Part shown: positions 1 to 8,269 of the stretch, one piece after another
Numbering within the stretch: position 1 is the first letter of the stretch
How the letters are laid out: every line of letters begins with the position of its first letter
Assembly (NCBI RefSeq): GCF_004348895.1
Contig: NZ_RRZK01000035.1
Span: 1 to 64,000, forward strand
DNA from: Pseudomonas vancouverensis
Lineage (GTDB): Bacteria > Pseudomonadota > Gammaproteobacteria > Pseudomonadales > Pseudomonadaceae
Direction: 5' to 3'
DNA length: 64,000 nucleotides
The notes under the pieces: generated by a model
What the model saw: only the letters and a program-made list of their open reading frames with translations
The model's database searches: none
What the model was told of the DNA's origin: nothing
Translations under genes and position numbers: made by a program

Positions 1-281
1 TTGCGCGCGATGATTTTTACTAAATTGGTGTGCAGAAACTACATCCATACCTAGAGCTCCGAGTCGTATCACCTCAACTATAGCTTCGTGTCGTAACCAG
101 CCACTGGCGAACGTCCGCTTCTGGCCGTTTCCTGCCTGTCGCAAAGGGACGCAGTCGACCCATAGCGGCAGGTCAGTTCGTCTACGAAACCAGGGGCGAT
201 TCATTCCACGGCGCAACCTCAACCCGCTCCGGGATTGTGCATGTGCGATCGCGGACTTTCGCCGTGGGCATGCGCAGGTGC
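1..281. other. Non-coding left edge
   Basis: No open frame with coding character is visible here. The stretch lies downstream of the channel gene that reads leftward. It contains a degenerate copy of a dispersed motif at 111-149, listed separately. Nothing else was recognised. Confidence 0.5.
111..149. repeat. Degenerate dispersed intergenic motif, copy 1
   Basis: The stretch begins with GTCCGCTTCTGGCCG and continues into CCTGCCTGTCGCAAAGG. Related strings occur at 1551-1575 and 39796-39831, and in the opposite orientation at 40587-40619. All four lie between genes. From memory, a similar short palindromic sequence (a CCGCTTTTGGCCGATTGCTGCC-like core) is scattered in Pseudomonas intergenic DNA. 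The copies here are eroded, so membership in one family is an inference. Confidence 0.35.
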
Positions 282-1400
282 CTATCTACTGGGTGAAAAC
301 CACTTGGTGTAGATCAGTTCGTAGGTCCCGTCCTCGTACAAGGCGAGCAGTGCCTCGTTGATGGATTTGCGTAACGGGCTGCCGGTAGGCACGGCGATTC
401 CGTATTTTTCCGGCCTGAAAAGCGGCCCGACGACGATCAGGGCGCCGTTGCCGCGCTTTGCGGACCAGTACTGAAGGGTGGGCGCATCATAAACGATGGC
501 CTGCACGTCCCCATGGGTCAGCATCCGGATGCCATCGGCGGCGGTGTAGACGTTGACGAACGGCAGACTGTGCTGGGTAAGGTAATCCGCGGCGACAGAC
601 CCCGGTACCGTTGCGATCATTTTGCCTGTCAGGTCATCGGGGCCTCGAATGTTCGACTGCAGGCGCGCGATGGTCTGTGATGAGGTGACGGTCGCCGTCA
701 GCTGGGCAATGAGCACCACGCCAATCAGCCACATCGCGGGCACGAGTATGCGCTTCCAGAGATTGGCGGCGTTGCGTTCACCGTGCTCGCCGGTTGCGAT
801 GATCAACATGGTCACCCACAAACCTTCGCCAATGGCGCGCAGGTAGGGCTTCTGAAAATTGGCATCTTGCTTGCGCTCGATCAGCCAGACCAGGTTGGCC
901 AGGAGAAAGACGATGACCAGCGCAATACCCACGAGCTGACTGATGGCCAACCATGGGACTGACCAGAACGTTTCCATGAACGTGTCCTGGTTCTGCGCGC
1001 GCACCATGATCCGCAAGCCGGAGTCGAAATAGGGTAATGAGAAGTCCACGACCCTTTCCCTTTCGGGTGTCATGGTGATCGCGGCGATCGCCGCGTCCGC
1101 GTCGCCACGCTGCATGGCTGGCAATAAGTCGGCCCCTGCCGGTACTTTGACCCAGGAGAATTCAACGTGCATGCGCCGTGCGACTTCATTCCATAGATCG
1201 ATACTGAAGCCCTCTGGAATAGTCGTTTGTGGCAGTACGAAGGGGGCGATATCGGCTATCGCGATGCGCAGAGGGGGGAGGGCGGCGCTCGTATGGCTTT
1301 TGCTCTCCTGAGTTTGGGATGCCTCCGCGGCGGGGACGATCACTAACATTAAAAGTGTCAGGCAACTGAGAGAGATCAGCCACCGAGCCGGTTTTTTCAT
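282..1400 (-). CDS. Glutamate-receptor-like ligand-gated channel / periplasmic-binding domain protein
   Basis: This 372-residue protein has the layout of bacterial ionotropic glutamate receptors. It has a signal peptide (about 1-27), a first ligand-binding lobe (about 43-140, with the MTPERERVVDFSLPY string typical of type 3 solute-binding domains), a membrane helix (about 150-173), a re-entrant pore-loop-like segment (about 188-208), a second helix (about 218-238) and a second binding lobe to the C-terminus. In GluR0 the pore loop carries a potassium-channel TVGYGD filter. Here the matching place reads ATGEHGE, so potassium selectivity cannot be assumed. The ligand is probably an amino acid or similar small acid, by family analogy. 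No transporter permease or ATPase genes are adjacent, which argues against a plain ABC binding protein. Confidence 0.75.
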   Translation of the reverse strand: MKKPARWLISLSCLTLLMLVIVPAAEASQTQESKSHTSAALPPLRIAIADIAPFVLPQTTIPEGFSIDLWNEVARRMHVEFSWVKVPAGADLLPAMQRGDADAAIAAITMTPERERVVDFSLPYFDSGLRIMVRAQNQDTFMETFWSVPWLAISQLVGIALVIVFLLANLVWLIERKQDANFQKPYLRAIGEGLWVTMLIIATGEHGERNAANLWKRILVPAMWLIGVVLIAQLTATVTSSQTIARLQSNIRGPDDLTGKMIATVPGSVAADYLTQHSLPFVNVYTAADGIRMLTHGDVQAIVYDAPTLQYWSAKRGNGALIVVGPLFRPEKYGIAVPTGSPLRKSINEALLALYEDGTYELIYTKWFSPSR

Positions 1401-1888
1401 CGCATCTCCCTAGGGCGGGGTGGGTCGATTGCAGCGTGAATGGATGTGCCAGTTACCGTTAAACGAGTCTAGCTGCACTGCGCTGAATCGCCCTTGGTAT
1501 CGGAGACACCCCTAGCTTCCTATCGGGGTAACAGTGCCTTGGACATACGAGTCCGCTTTTGGCTGAATGCTGTCCACCACAACTGTGCCAACCCCACTCA
1601 AAATCACTCCCTCCCTCTACAGCGAACCTCGCAGCCAACCTGCACATTTATGTGAATCCGGTATCAGTGCTATGCGATTGGCACGGTTTATCGATCAATC
1701 CTTGAGCGGTACTTTGTTTCTCGGCGATATCTGACCCAGAGCAAGCGTCGCTGCAGCGCTTGCTCAATGAAGATTTTCCACGACGACCACATTTCCGAAC
1801 AGCCGGTCCCCATACGCGTCCAGGACAGCCAACCCGGCGCGATATCGGCCACCGCTGTCAAAATCGTTGCAACACCAGGAGTATTCTC
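1401..1888. other. Intergenic region between divergent genes
   Basis: About 490 bases separate the channel gene from the hydrolase gene. An upstream in-frame extension of the hydrolase frame (from 1760) lacks a ribosome site and would hide the signal peptide, so it is treated as non-coding. Apart from the degenerate motif at 1551-1575 and presumed promoters for both flanking genes, nothing was recognised. Confidence 0.5.
1551..1575. repeat. Degenerate dispersed intergenic motif, copy 2
   Basis: GTCCGCTTTTGGCTGAATGC followed by TGTCC resembles the core of the copy at 111-149. Only this arm is preserved, so it is a weak call. Confidence 0.3.
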
Positions 1889-2944
1889 ATGATGGGAAGC
1901 ACGTTGAAGGCCACCTTGATGGCCGCCATGATCGGCTTGTCCGGTGTCGATGCCGAGGCCGCGGACTACCGGCAGAATCCCTTCACCCTGACCTACGACG
2001 GTGCGCTGACCCGCAACGAACCGGGCAAGGTCAACATCCATCCAGTCAGCTACAAGCTCAATGGCCTGGACATCGCGGCCAACGTCTACACCCCGGCGAA
2101 CTATGACGCGGCGAAAAAATACCCGGTGGTGGTCGTCGCGCATCCCAATGGCGGTGTGAAGGAACAGGTCGCGGGCCTGTACGCGCAGCGGCTGGCGGAT
2201 CAGGGCTACATCACCATCACCGCGGATGCGGCGTATCAAGGCGCCAGTGGCGGTGAGCCGCGCAACGTCGACAAGCCGGCCCACCGCATCGAAGACATCC
2301 ATGGCATGGCGGACTTCATCGCCAGCTATCCCGGTGCCGATAGCCAGCGCCTGGGCTTGCTGGGTATCTGCGGCGGTGGTGGTTATGCGTTGGCGGCGGC
2401 GCGCAGCGACAAACGCTTCCAGTCGATCGCGACCTTGAGCATGTTCAACTCAGGCCTGGTGCGCCGCAATGGTTATCAGGACTCGCAGCTGTCGACCATT
2501 CAACAGCGCTTGCAGCAGGCATCGGCAGCCCGCGCCCAGGAAGCGGCGGGCGGGGCGGTGGTTTATGTGGGTGATGCCAAGTTGACGGATGAGCAGATTG
2601 CCCAGTTGCCGTTCGACTTGTATCGCCAGGGTTTCGAGTACTACGGCAAGACCCACGCCCATCCCAACTCCACCTTTCGCTACACCCAGAGCAGCCTGAT
2701 GGACCTGATGAGTTTCGATGCCACGGATCAGCTCGAGTTGATCGACAAGCCGTTGCTGATGATTGCCGGCAGCAAGGCCGACAGTTTGTACATGTCTCAA
2801 CAGGCCTTCGCCAAGGCCACCGGCACCCAGGACAAAAAGCTCTTCACCATAGACGGCGCCACCCATATCGACACCTATTGGGTGCCGGCCTATGTCGACG
2901 TGGCGATGCAGCAACTGACCGGGTTCTATGCCAGAACACTCTGA
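1889..2944 (+). CDS. Secreted alpha/beta hydrolase, dienelactone-hydrolase-like with Cys nucleophile
   Basis: This 351-residue protein begins with a signal peptide (about 1-25, ending near AEA), so it should act in the periplasm. The start at ATG 1889 is chosen because AGGAG lies seven bases upstream and the signal peptide follows at once. The alpha/beta hydrolase core spans about 60-350. The nucleophile elbow reads GICGGGG with Cys161 where most family members have Ser, as in dienelactone hydrolases. An acid in GSKADS and a late His in ATHIDTYW complete a likely triad. The family (YcjY/DUF-type hydrolases) has few assigned substrates. It is followed after 19 bases by a cupin/decarboxylase gene, probably in one operon. 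Confidence 0.75.
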   Translation: MMGSTLKATLMAAMIGLSGVDAEAADYRQNPFTLTYDGALTRNEPGKVNIHPVSYKLNGLDIAANVYTPANYDAAKKYPVVVVAHPNGGVKEQVAGLYAQRLADQGYITITADAAYQGASGGEPRNVDKPAHRIEDIHGMADFIASYPGADSQRLGLLGICGGGGYALAAARSDKRFQSIATLSMFNSGLVRRNGYQDSQLSTIQQRLQQASAARAQEAAGGAVVYVGDAKLTDEQIAQLPFDLYRQGFEYYGKTHAHPNSTFRYTQSSLMDLMSFDATDQLELIDKPLLMIAGSKADSLYMSQQAFAKATGTQDKKLFTIDGATHIDTYWVPAYVDVAMQQLTGFYARTL

Positions 2945-2963
2945 TCTGAAGGGAGTCGACTTG

Positions 2964-4127
2964 ATGAAAAACACCTTGATAGGCATCGCCGTGTGCGCCG
3001 CGGCACCTTTTGCCGACGCTGCCGGTGCCGGCGGCGACGAAGCGTCCCGGGCCGTACAGCAGATCAGTCGGGCCGGCAGTCAGGCCTCGACCACCGGCCC
3101 CGCAGATTATTTCACCGGTCGCGTGCGGGTCGATCCCTTGTTTGCCCCCAGCGAAGAGATCAATGCGTCCGGTGCTTATGTCAGTTTCGAGCCGGGTGCG
3201 CGTTCGGCCTGGCACACCCATCCGGCAGGCCAGCGTCTGGTGGTGACGTCTGGCGTGGGGCGGGTCCAGGAATGGGGCAAGCCAATGCAGGAGATTCATC
3301 CGGGTGACGTGATCGTCTGTCCGCCGGGCGTCAAGCATTGGCATGGCGCGGCGCCGGGAAGTTCGATGACCCATCTGGCGGTGACGGGATCGGTGGATGG
3401 CAAGAGTGTGCACTGGCTGGAAAAAGTCAGCGACGAGCAGTACAACGCGCAGCAGTCGCCGGCTGCAAAAGCCGAACCGGCGAGCCAAGCGTTATCCGAG
3501 ACGCTGTCTGCCAGGCAACAGGCGATTCCGTTGATTGCCGCCGCCATGGCCACCAGCAACATGTCCGTCCTCAATGCTGCGTTGAATCGTGGACTGGATG
3601 CAGGATTAAGCATCAGCGAAGCGAAGGAAATCCTCGTGCAGCTTTACGCCTACAGCGGCTTTCCACGCAGCCTCAACGCCCTCGGCGAGTTGATGAACGT
3701 CGTGCAAGCGCGCAAGCAACGTGGTGTGCAGGATGATCATGGGCGCGAGCCTGTGCGGCCGATTCCTGTCGGTGACGCACTGTTGGCGGCGGGCAAAGCC
3801 AATCAGACACGCATTGCCGGCGCGCCTGTCGCGGGGCCGTTGTTCGACTTTGCGCCAGTCATCAACCAGTACTTGCAGACGCACCTGTTCGGCGACATTT
3901 TCGAGCGCGATAACCTCGACTGGCAAAGCCGGGAGCTGGCCACCGTTGCGGCGTTGGCGGTCACTCCCGGGGTCGAGGCGCAGTTGCGCTCGCACATGGC
4001 TGCCAGTCTGCGGGTCGGCCTGACGGTGGCGCAGTTACGAGCGCTGATTCAACTGTTGGCTGACCAGGGCGAGGACGCTGCGGTCAAGCGGGCCAACGAG
4101 GCGCTGCAGAGCGCTCAGCCCTCGTAG
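2964..4127 (+). CDS. Cupin plus carboxymuconolactone decarboxylase-like fusion, exported
   Basis: The 387-residue product starts at ATG 2964 after GAAGGGAG. A hydrophobic N-terminus (about 1-20, MKNTLIGIAVC...) predicts export. Residues about 65-150 form a cupin with metal-ligand histidines in WHTHPAGQ and KHWHGA. Residues about 180-380 hold two carboxymuconolactone decarboxylase/AhpD-type repeats, but the CxxC redox pair of AhpD is not visible. This cupin-CMD arrangement is common in Pseudomonas and often annotated as a (R)-mandelonitrile lyase-like or quinol-protecting protein; the true reaction is unknown. It follows the hydrolase gene and overlaps by 13 bases the 3' end of the convergent LysR gene. 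Confidence 0.75.
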   Translation: MKNTLIGIAVCAAAPFADAAGAGGDEASRAVQQISRAGSQASTTGPADYFTGRVRVDPLFAPSEEINASGAYVSFEPGARSAWHTHPAGQRLVVTSGVGRVQEWGKPMQEIHPGDVIVCPPGVKHWHGAAPGSSMTHLAVTGSVDGKSVHWLEKVSDEQYNAQQSPAAKAEPASQALSETLSARQQAIPLIAAAMATSNMSVLNAALNRGLDAGLSISEAKEILVQLYAYSGFPRSLNALGELMNVVQARKQRGVQDDHGREPVRPIPVGDALLAAGKANQTRIAGAPVAGPLFDFAPVINQYLQTHLFGDIFERDNLDWQSRELATVAALAVTPGVEAQLRSHMAASLRVGLTVAQLRALIQLLADQGEDAAVKRANEALQSAQPS

Positions 4128-5008
4128 CGCAACGCCTCGCGCAGCAAGGTGAAGGCCGGTGAGCTCTGGCGTCGGCTCGGGTAGTACAGGTGGTAGCCGG
4201 AGAAGGGTTCGCACCAGTCCTTGAGTACGTGAACCAGCCGACCCTGGGCGACATGTTCGAGGACCAGGTCTTCCGGCATATAGGCCAGGCCCAGGCCCTG
4301 GAGGACGGCTTCCAGGCGCATCGCGATGTTGTTGAACACCGCCTGGCCTTCGACCCGCACGTTCAGCTCCTGGCCGTTCTTTTCGAATTCCCACAGAAGC
4401 AGGCCGCCGTGAGTCGGCATGCGCAGGTTGATACAGTTGTGCTGCATCAGGTCATTGGGGATGAGCGGTTTGGGGTGTCGGCTGAAGTACGCCGGCGAGC
4501 CCACCACGGCCATGCGCATGTCCGGGCCGATGCGCATGGCGATCATGTCCTTGGCCACCTGTTCGCCCAGTCGAACACCCGCGTCAAAACCTTCGGCGAC
4601 GATGTCGGTCAGGCCGTAGTCGACGATGATTTCGATACTCAGATCGGGGTGCTCGGGCAACAGTTTCGCCAGCACCGGATGCAGCACGGTGATCGCCGAA
4701 TGCTCGCCTGCCGTGATGCGCAATTTGCCCGCCGGTTTGTCGCGAAACTCGCTGAGCAACTTCAACTCGGTGTCGATTTCTTCGAATCGAGGGGCGATGA
4801 CTCGCAGCAAATGCTCGCCGGCTTCGGTGGGGGAGACGCTGCGGGTGGTGCGAGCGAGCAACCTCACACCCAGGCGCTCCTCCAGCTGGCGCATCGCCCG
4901 GCTCAACGCCGGCTGGGACATGCCGAGCCGGGCAGCGGCACGGGTGAAACTGCGCTCCTGAGCCACGGCCGAGAAGATCGCGAGTTGGTCGTAGCTGTCG
5001 ACAGTCAT
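4115..5008 (-). CDS. LysR-family transcriptional regulator
   Basis: This 297-residue protein has an N-terminal winged helix-turn-helix (about 5-63, with FTRAAARLGMSQPALSRAMR) and a substrate-binding domain (about 90-295). It resembles the large LysR group that ends with a short basic tail. It converges on the hydrolase/cupin operon and its promoter faces the aromatic catabolic operon starting at 5448, so it may control either. LysR proteins usually regulate a divergent neighbour, which favours the 5448 operon. The effector is unknown. Confidence 0.85.
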   Translation of the reverse strand: MTVDSYDQLAIFSAVAQERSFTRAAARLGMSQPALSRAMRQLEERLGVRLLARTTRSVSPTEAGEHLLRVIAPRFEEIDTELKLLSEFRDKPAGKLRITAGEHSAITVLHPVLAKLLPEHPDLSIEIIVDYGLTDIVAEGFDAGVRLGEQVAKDMIAMRIGPDMRMAVVGSPAYFSRHPKPLIPNDLMQHNCINLRMPTHGGLLLWEFEKNGQELNVRVEGQAVFNNIAMRLEAVLQGLGLAYMPEDLVLEHVAQGRLVHVLKDWCEPFSGYHLYYPSRRQSSPAFTLLREALRYEG

Positions 5009-5447
5009 TTATACGCCCTTGATATAAACAGGTGCCGATTATGCCATCGATGGCTAGGTCCAGAGACGGTCTTTGATCAACTGGCCGCGCTTTTGGACAA
5101 TGCAGGCGGTCGCTGGATCCTGCCGCTGCCGGCTCAGTTCGCCAGCGTAACTTCAGCCCGCGCCCGATCAATGCCTCTCGCCCGGTTCCGGATTGCCAGG
5201 CAGCCTTGGCCACTCACCGGCCAATTCTCAAAAAAATACCTGAAGCCAGACGCAACAAGGCGTTGAGGGGCTATGGCGCAGTTGCGTCAGAGCCTCCTGC
5301 ACTGCGTGGCGTCGACCGAGGGAAGACGCACTTCAAAAAAACTATTGATGATGTCATCAAAAATGATGAATATATCAATAACTCGTGGGGAGGCGCCGAT
5401 CTCAGCCATGAGCATCACAACAACAACAGCAAAAACAGGATGAATTC
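5009..5447. promoter_or_regulatory. Divergent promoter region upstream of the ring-cleavage operon
   Basis: This 439-base region separates the LysR gene from the monooxygenase gene. Its right third is notably AT-rich compared with the surrounding genes and carries a palindrome at 5345-5360. A short frame ending at 5451 has no homology-like character and is not called. AGGATG lies just upstream of ATG 5448 and acts as the ribosome site. Confidence 0.5.
5345..5360. promoter_or_regulatory. Palindrome TTGATGA-N2-TCATCAA, candidate operator
   Basis: A perfect inverted repeat with 7-base arms and a 2-base spacer sits about 88 bases before the monooxygenase start. A looser related arrangement (TGATGAATATATCA) follows at once. 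It could bind the TetR-family protein encoded at 11569 or the LysR protein encoded at 4115. No copy was noticed upstream of the TetR gene itself. Confidence 0.4.
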
Positions 5448-6665
5448 ATGAACGCGATTTCCCCCGCCGACGCCGTGCCAGACGCCGACAAAAGCATTGC
5501 CTTGCAGGACTACGCCCGCTCGCTGATCCCTACGCTCAAGGCCCGCGCCAAAGACACCGCTGCCCTTGGCCGTCTGCCGGCAGAAACCATCGCTGACCTG
5601 GAAGCCGGTGGCCTGCTGAGCATGACCACCCCACGCCAGTTCGGCGGGCCGGCGGTTTCCGTGCGTACCTTCCTGAATGTGGTGGCCGAGCTCGGCCGCG
5701 CCGACGCCGGGGTCGCCTGGGTAACGGCGTTGACCAACGTCACCACCTGGTGCGCGGCCACGTTCTTCGGCGCGCAAGCGGCCGAGGAAGTCTTTGGCGG
5801 CAGCAAGCCTGCCCGGGTCACCGGCGTGCTGTCGCCGCGCAAGGCTGTGGTGAAAAAAGTCGAAGGTGGCTACCTGATTGAAGAGGGTCTGTGGGGGTTC
5901 AACTCAGGCATCTATCACGCCACTTGGGACATGCTCGGCATCCCTCTCGTAGACGCCAACGGCAAGCTGGTGGACCAGGGCGTGGCACTGATTCCCGTCG
6001 AGCAGATCGAAATCCTCAATGACTGGAATGTGATCGGGATCAGCGGCAGCGGCAGCTCGAGCATCTCGGTGAAAAACGTATTCGTGCCGGACTCACGCAT
6101 CGGCTCGGTCACCAAGGCCATCGTCGGCGATTACCCGTCCAGCCACTTGGCCGACCAACCACTGTTCCAAACCGCCTGCATGCCGATGCTCTCGATTATT
6201 CTGGCGTTCCCGGCCCTTGGCCTGGGCGTCGCTGCGCTGGAAACATTCCTCGAAACCCTGCCGCGTCGCAGCATTCAGTACTCCTGGTACGACAAACAAT
6301 CCGAAGCGCCGATTACGCATCTGCAAGTCGGCGAAGCGTCGGCCAAAATCGATGCCGCGCGAACCCTTCTCGAGCACCATGCCGATGCCATGGACGCCAG
6401 CGCCGCCTCTGGCGTGTACATGGACTTCAACGCGCGTGCCAAGGTTCGCCGCGACGTGGGCTACGCGGAAAAACTCATCTGGGAAGCGGTTGACATGCTC
6501 GCTTCGGCCTCGGGTGGATCGCTGGCCTCGACCCATAACCCGATGACCAAAATCTGGCAGGACGCGCGCATCGCCTCACTGCACGGCATCGTCACGCCGA
6601 ACACCAACTTCGAAACCTATGGCCGGATTCTCTGCGGCATGTCGCCTGGTACGCCGTTTATCTGA
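5448..6665 (+). CDS. Flavin-dependent monooxygenase, acyl-CoA dehydrogenase fold (HsaA/HpaB/IacA-type)
   Basis: The 405-residue product has the acyl-CoA dehydrogenase fold used by group D flavin monooxygenases: helical N-domain (about 15-125), beta domain (about 130-230) and C-terminal helical bundle (about 240-400). Such enzymes take reduced FMN or FAD from a partner reductase and hydroxylate phenolic rings or oxidise N/S atoms. The following gene encodes that reductase. With an extradiol dioxygenase next, ortho-hydroxylation of a phenol to a catechol is the simplest reading. The conserved glutamate base of true acyl-CoA dehydrogenases was not evident. The substrate is unknown; a steroid-type HsaA role is possible but no steroid genes are nearby. 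Confidence 0.8.
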   Translation: MNAISPADAVPDADKSIALQDYARSLIPTLKARAKDTAALGRLPAETIADLEAGGLLSMTTPRQFGGPAVSVRTFLNVVAELGRADAGVAWVTALTNVTTWCAATFFGAQAAEEVFGGSKPARVTGVLSPRKAVVKKVEGGYLIEEGLWGFNSGIYHATWDMLGIPLVDANGKLVDQGVALIPVEQIEILNDWNVIGISGSGSSSISVKNVFVPDSRIGSVTKAIVGDYPSSHLADQPLFQTACMPMLSIILAFPALGLGVAALETFLETLPRRSIQYSWYDKQSEAPITHLQVGEASAKIDAARTLLEHHADAMDASAASGVYMDFNARAKVRRDVGYAEKLIWEAVDMLASASGGSLASTHNPMTKIWQDARIASLHGIVTPNTNFETYGRILCGMSPGTPFI

Positions 6666-6701
6666 ACGACGCTGACCGTGAATCGATGAGGAGCTCTGGC
6701 T

Positions 6702-7211
6702 ATGCAAATGCGTGATGTAGATGCGCGGGCGTTTCGCCGCGTGATGGGCAAGTTCGCCACGGGTGTCACTGTGCTCAGCTTTGTTCATGAAGGGCAACCA
6801 GCGGGAATGACTGCCAATGCCTTTATGTCTTTGTCGGTCGACCCGCCCATGGTCCTGATCGCCGTGCGCACCCAGGCGCGGTTCGCCAGCAGCATCAAGG
6901 TCGGCGACGCCTTCGGTATCAGCTTTTTGCGTGAAGAACATGAAGAGGCCAGCAGTCATTTCGGTGGCCGCCCCAACCCCGGGCAGGTCCCTGCATTCAG
7001 CGAACTTGCCACGGTGCCGGTACTGGACGGTGCACTGGTGCAACTGGCGGTGCGTGCCAACGCCGTGCATATCGGCGGCGACCATCTGATCTACACCGCT
7101 GATGTCGAGGCCCTGGAAGAGTCGGACGGGCGCCCGTTGCTGTTCTTCTCCGGTGCCTACAAGCAGCTGCACGCCCTTGATCCGGCCAACTGCTGGTTTG
7201 ATCGCGGCTGA
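6702..7211 (+). CDS. Flavin reductase (HpaC/HsaB-type), monooxygenase partner
   Basis: This 169-residue protein matches the FMN-binding split-barrel flavin reductases, with the N-terminal FRRVMGKFATGVTVLS region, GMTANAFMSLSVDPP flavin-binding segment and the closing HF/H-type core (residues about 30-165). It should use NAD(P)H to supply free reduced flavin to the monooxygenase encoded 36 bases upstream. GATGAGGAGC precedes the ATG. A second reductase of the same family and equal length lies at 48004-48513 with a different monooxygenase. Confidence 0.85.
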   Translation: MQMRDVDARAFRRVMGKFATGVTVLSFVHEGQPAGMTANAFMSLSVDPPMVLIAVRTQARFASSIKVGDAFGISFLREEHEEASSHFGGRPNPGQVPAFSELATVPVLDGALVQLAVRANAVHIGGDHLIYTADVEALEESDGRPLLFFSGAYKQLHALDPANCWFDRG

Positions 7212-7312
7212 CTGACAACGCCCAGTGATCCAGGGCGGCAGGCGCCGCAAGGGTGTTCTGCACCCGCCAGTCAACAACGCCATGCCGCTGACAATAACAA
7301 AAGGAGCAGAGC

Positions 7313-8242
7313 ATGATTGCCATACGTGACATCGCTTATGTGCGTTACCAAGTGCCGGATCTGAATGCCCAGGCCGCTTTCCTGAGCGACTTCGGCCTGC
7401 TGCACCACGCCCAAACGGCCACCTCGCTGCACATGGCCACCTACGCCGGTGGTTACCCGGCGTACATCGCCGAACAAGGTCCGAACAAGGCCCTGGGTGT
7501 TGGCTACCGTGTCGCCAGCCTGGAAGATTTGCAGCGGGTGGCTGCGCACTTCGACGTGCCGGTGCTGGCTAATGAAGAACTGGGCGCCGGCTGGTCAGTG
7601 ACCCTGCGCGATCCCGATGGCAGCCGGGTCGATCTGCTGTTTGGCGGTGATGTCATCCGCCCGCTGCCGGTACGTGCGGCCTTGCAACTCAACACCGCCG
7701 ACAAGCGCCAGCGCGTGGGCACCACCAACCGTGTGCAAGTGCGTGCGTCCCACGTTGTGCGTCTCGGTCATGTGGTGCTGAAAACCGTCGACTACCGCGC
7801 CATGTTCGCCTTCTATCACGACCTGCTCGGCCTGCGGGTGTCTGATAGCTACTTCGCCGAGTCCCCGGAAAACACCGTAGCGGCGTTCATGCACTGCGGC
7901 CTTGGCGAGCACTACACCGACCACCACACCGTGGCCTTGCTCAACCTCGGGGCACTGGAACCCGGCTTCGACCACTGTGCCTTCGAAGTCGTGGATTGGG
8001 ACGACCTTGCCACTGGCAGCCAACACCTGGCTCAGCTGCAACACCGGCACTCCTGGGGCATTGGTCGACATGTGCAGGGCAGCCAGGTTTTCGATTACTG
8101 GCTCGACCCCAATGGCAACAAGATCGAGCACTGGACCGATGGCGACCTGGTGAACGACGCCACGCCCGTTACCCATGAACCGCTAAGCCCCGACGCGCTA
8201 TCCCAATGGGCGCCGCCGTTGAATCCGGAATTTCTCGCCTGA
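7313..8242 (+). CDS. Type I extradiol ring-cleavage dioxygenase (VOC family, BphC-like)
   Basis: The 309-residue protein has two vicinal-oxygen-chelate modules: a metal-free N-domain (about 1-112) and a catalytic C-domain (about 145-290). The 2-His-1-carboxylate iron site is complete: His153 (RLGHVVL), His221 (FDHCAFEV) and Glu272 (KIEHWTDG). A tyrosine in VFDYWLDPNGN is also conserved in the family. It should open a catechol beside the two hydroxyls with O2. AAAAGGAGCAGAGC precedes the start. Its place after a two-component hydroxylase and before a C-C hydrolase-like gene fits a meta-cleavage pathway. Substrate identity cannot be read from sequence alone. Confidence 0.82.
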   Translation: MIAIRDIAYVRYQVPDLNAQAAFLSDFGLLHHAQTATSLHMATYAGGYPAYIAEQGPNKALGVGYRVASLEDLQRVAAHFDVPVLANEELGAGWSVTLRDPDGSRVDLLFGGDVIRPLPVRAALQLNTADKRQRVGTTNRVQVRASHVVRLGHVVLKTVDYRAMFAFYHDLLGLRVSDSYFAESPENTVAAFMHCGLGEHYTDHHTVALLNLGALEPGFDHCAFEVVDWDDLATGSQHLAQLQHRHSWGIGRHVQGSQVFDYWLDPNGNKIEHWTDGDLVNDATPVTHEPLSPDALSQWAPPLNPEFLA

Positions 8243-8269
8243 ACCCACTTCTGAAGAAGGACTGCTGCA

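Noticed and set aside
4190..5266. 358-codon plus-strand frame across the LysR gene
   Set aside because: Antisense shadow; a standard LysR protein is encoded on the other strand.
5206..5451. Short plus-strand frame before the monooxygenase
   Set aside because: No Shine-Dalgarno and no protein-like pattern; it covers the promoter region and palindrome.
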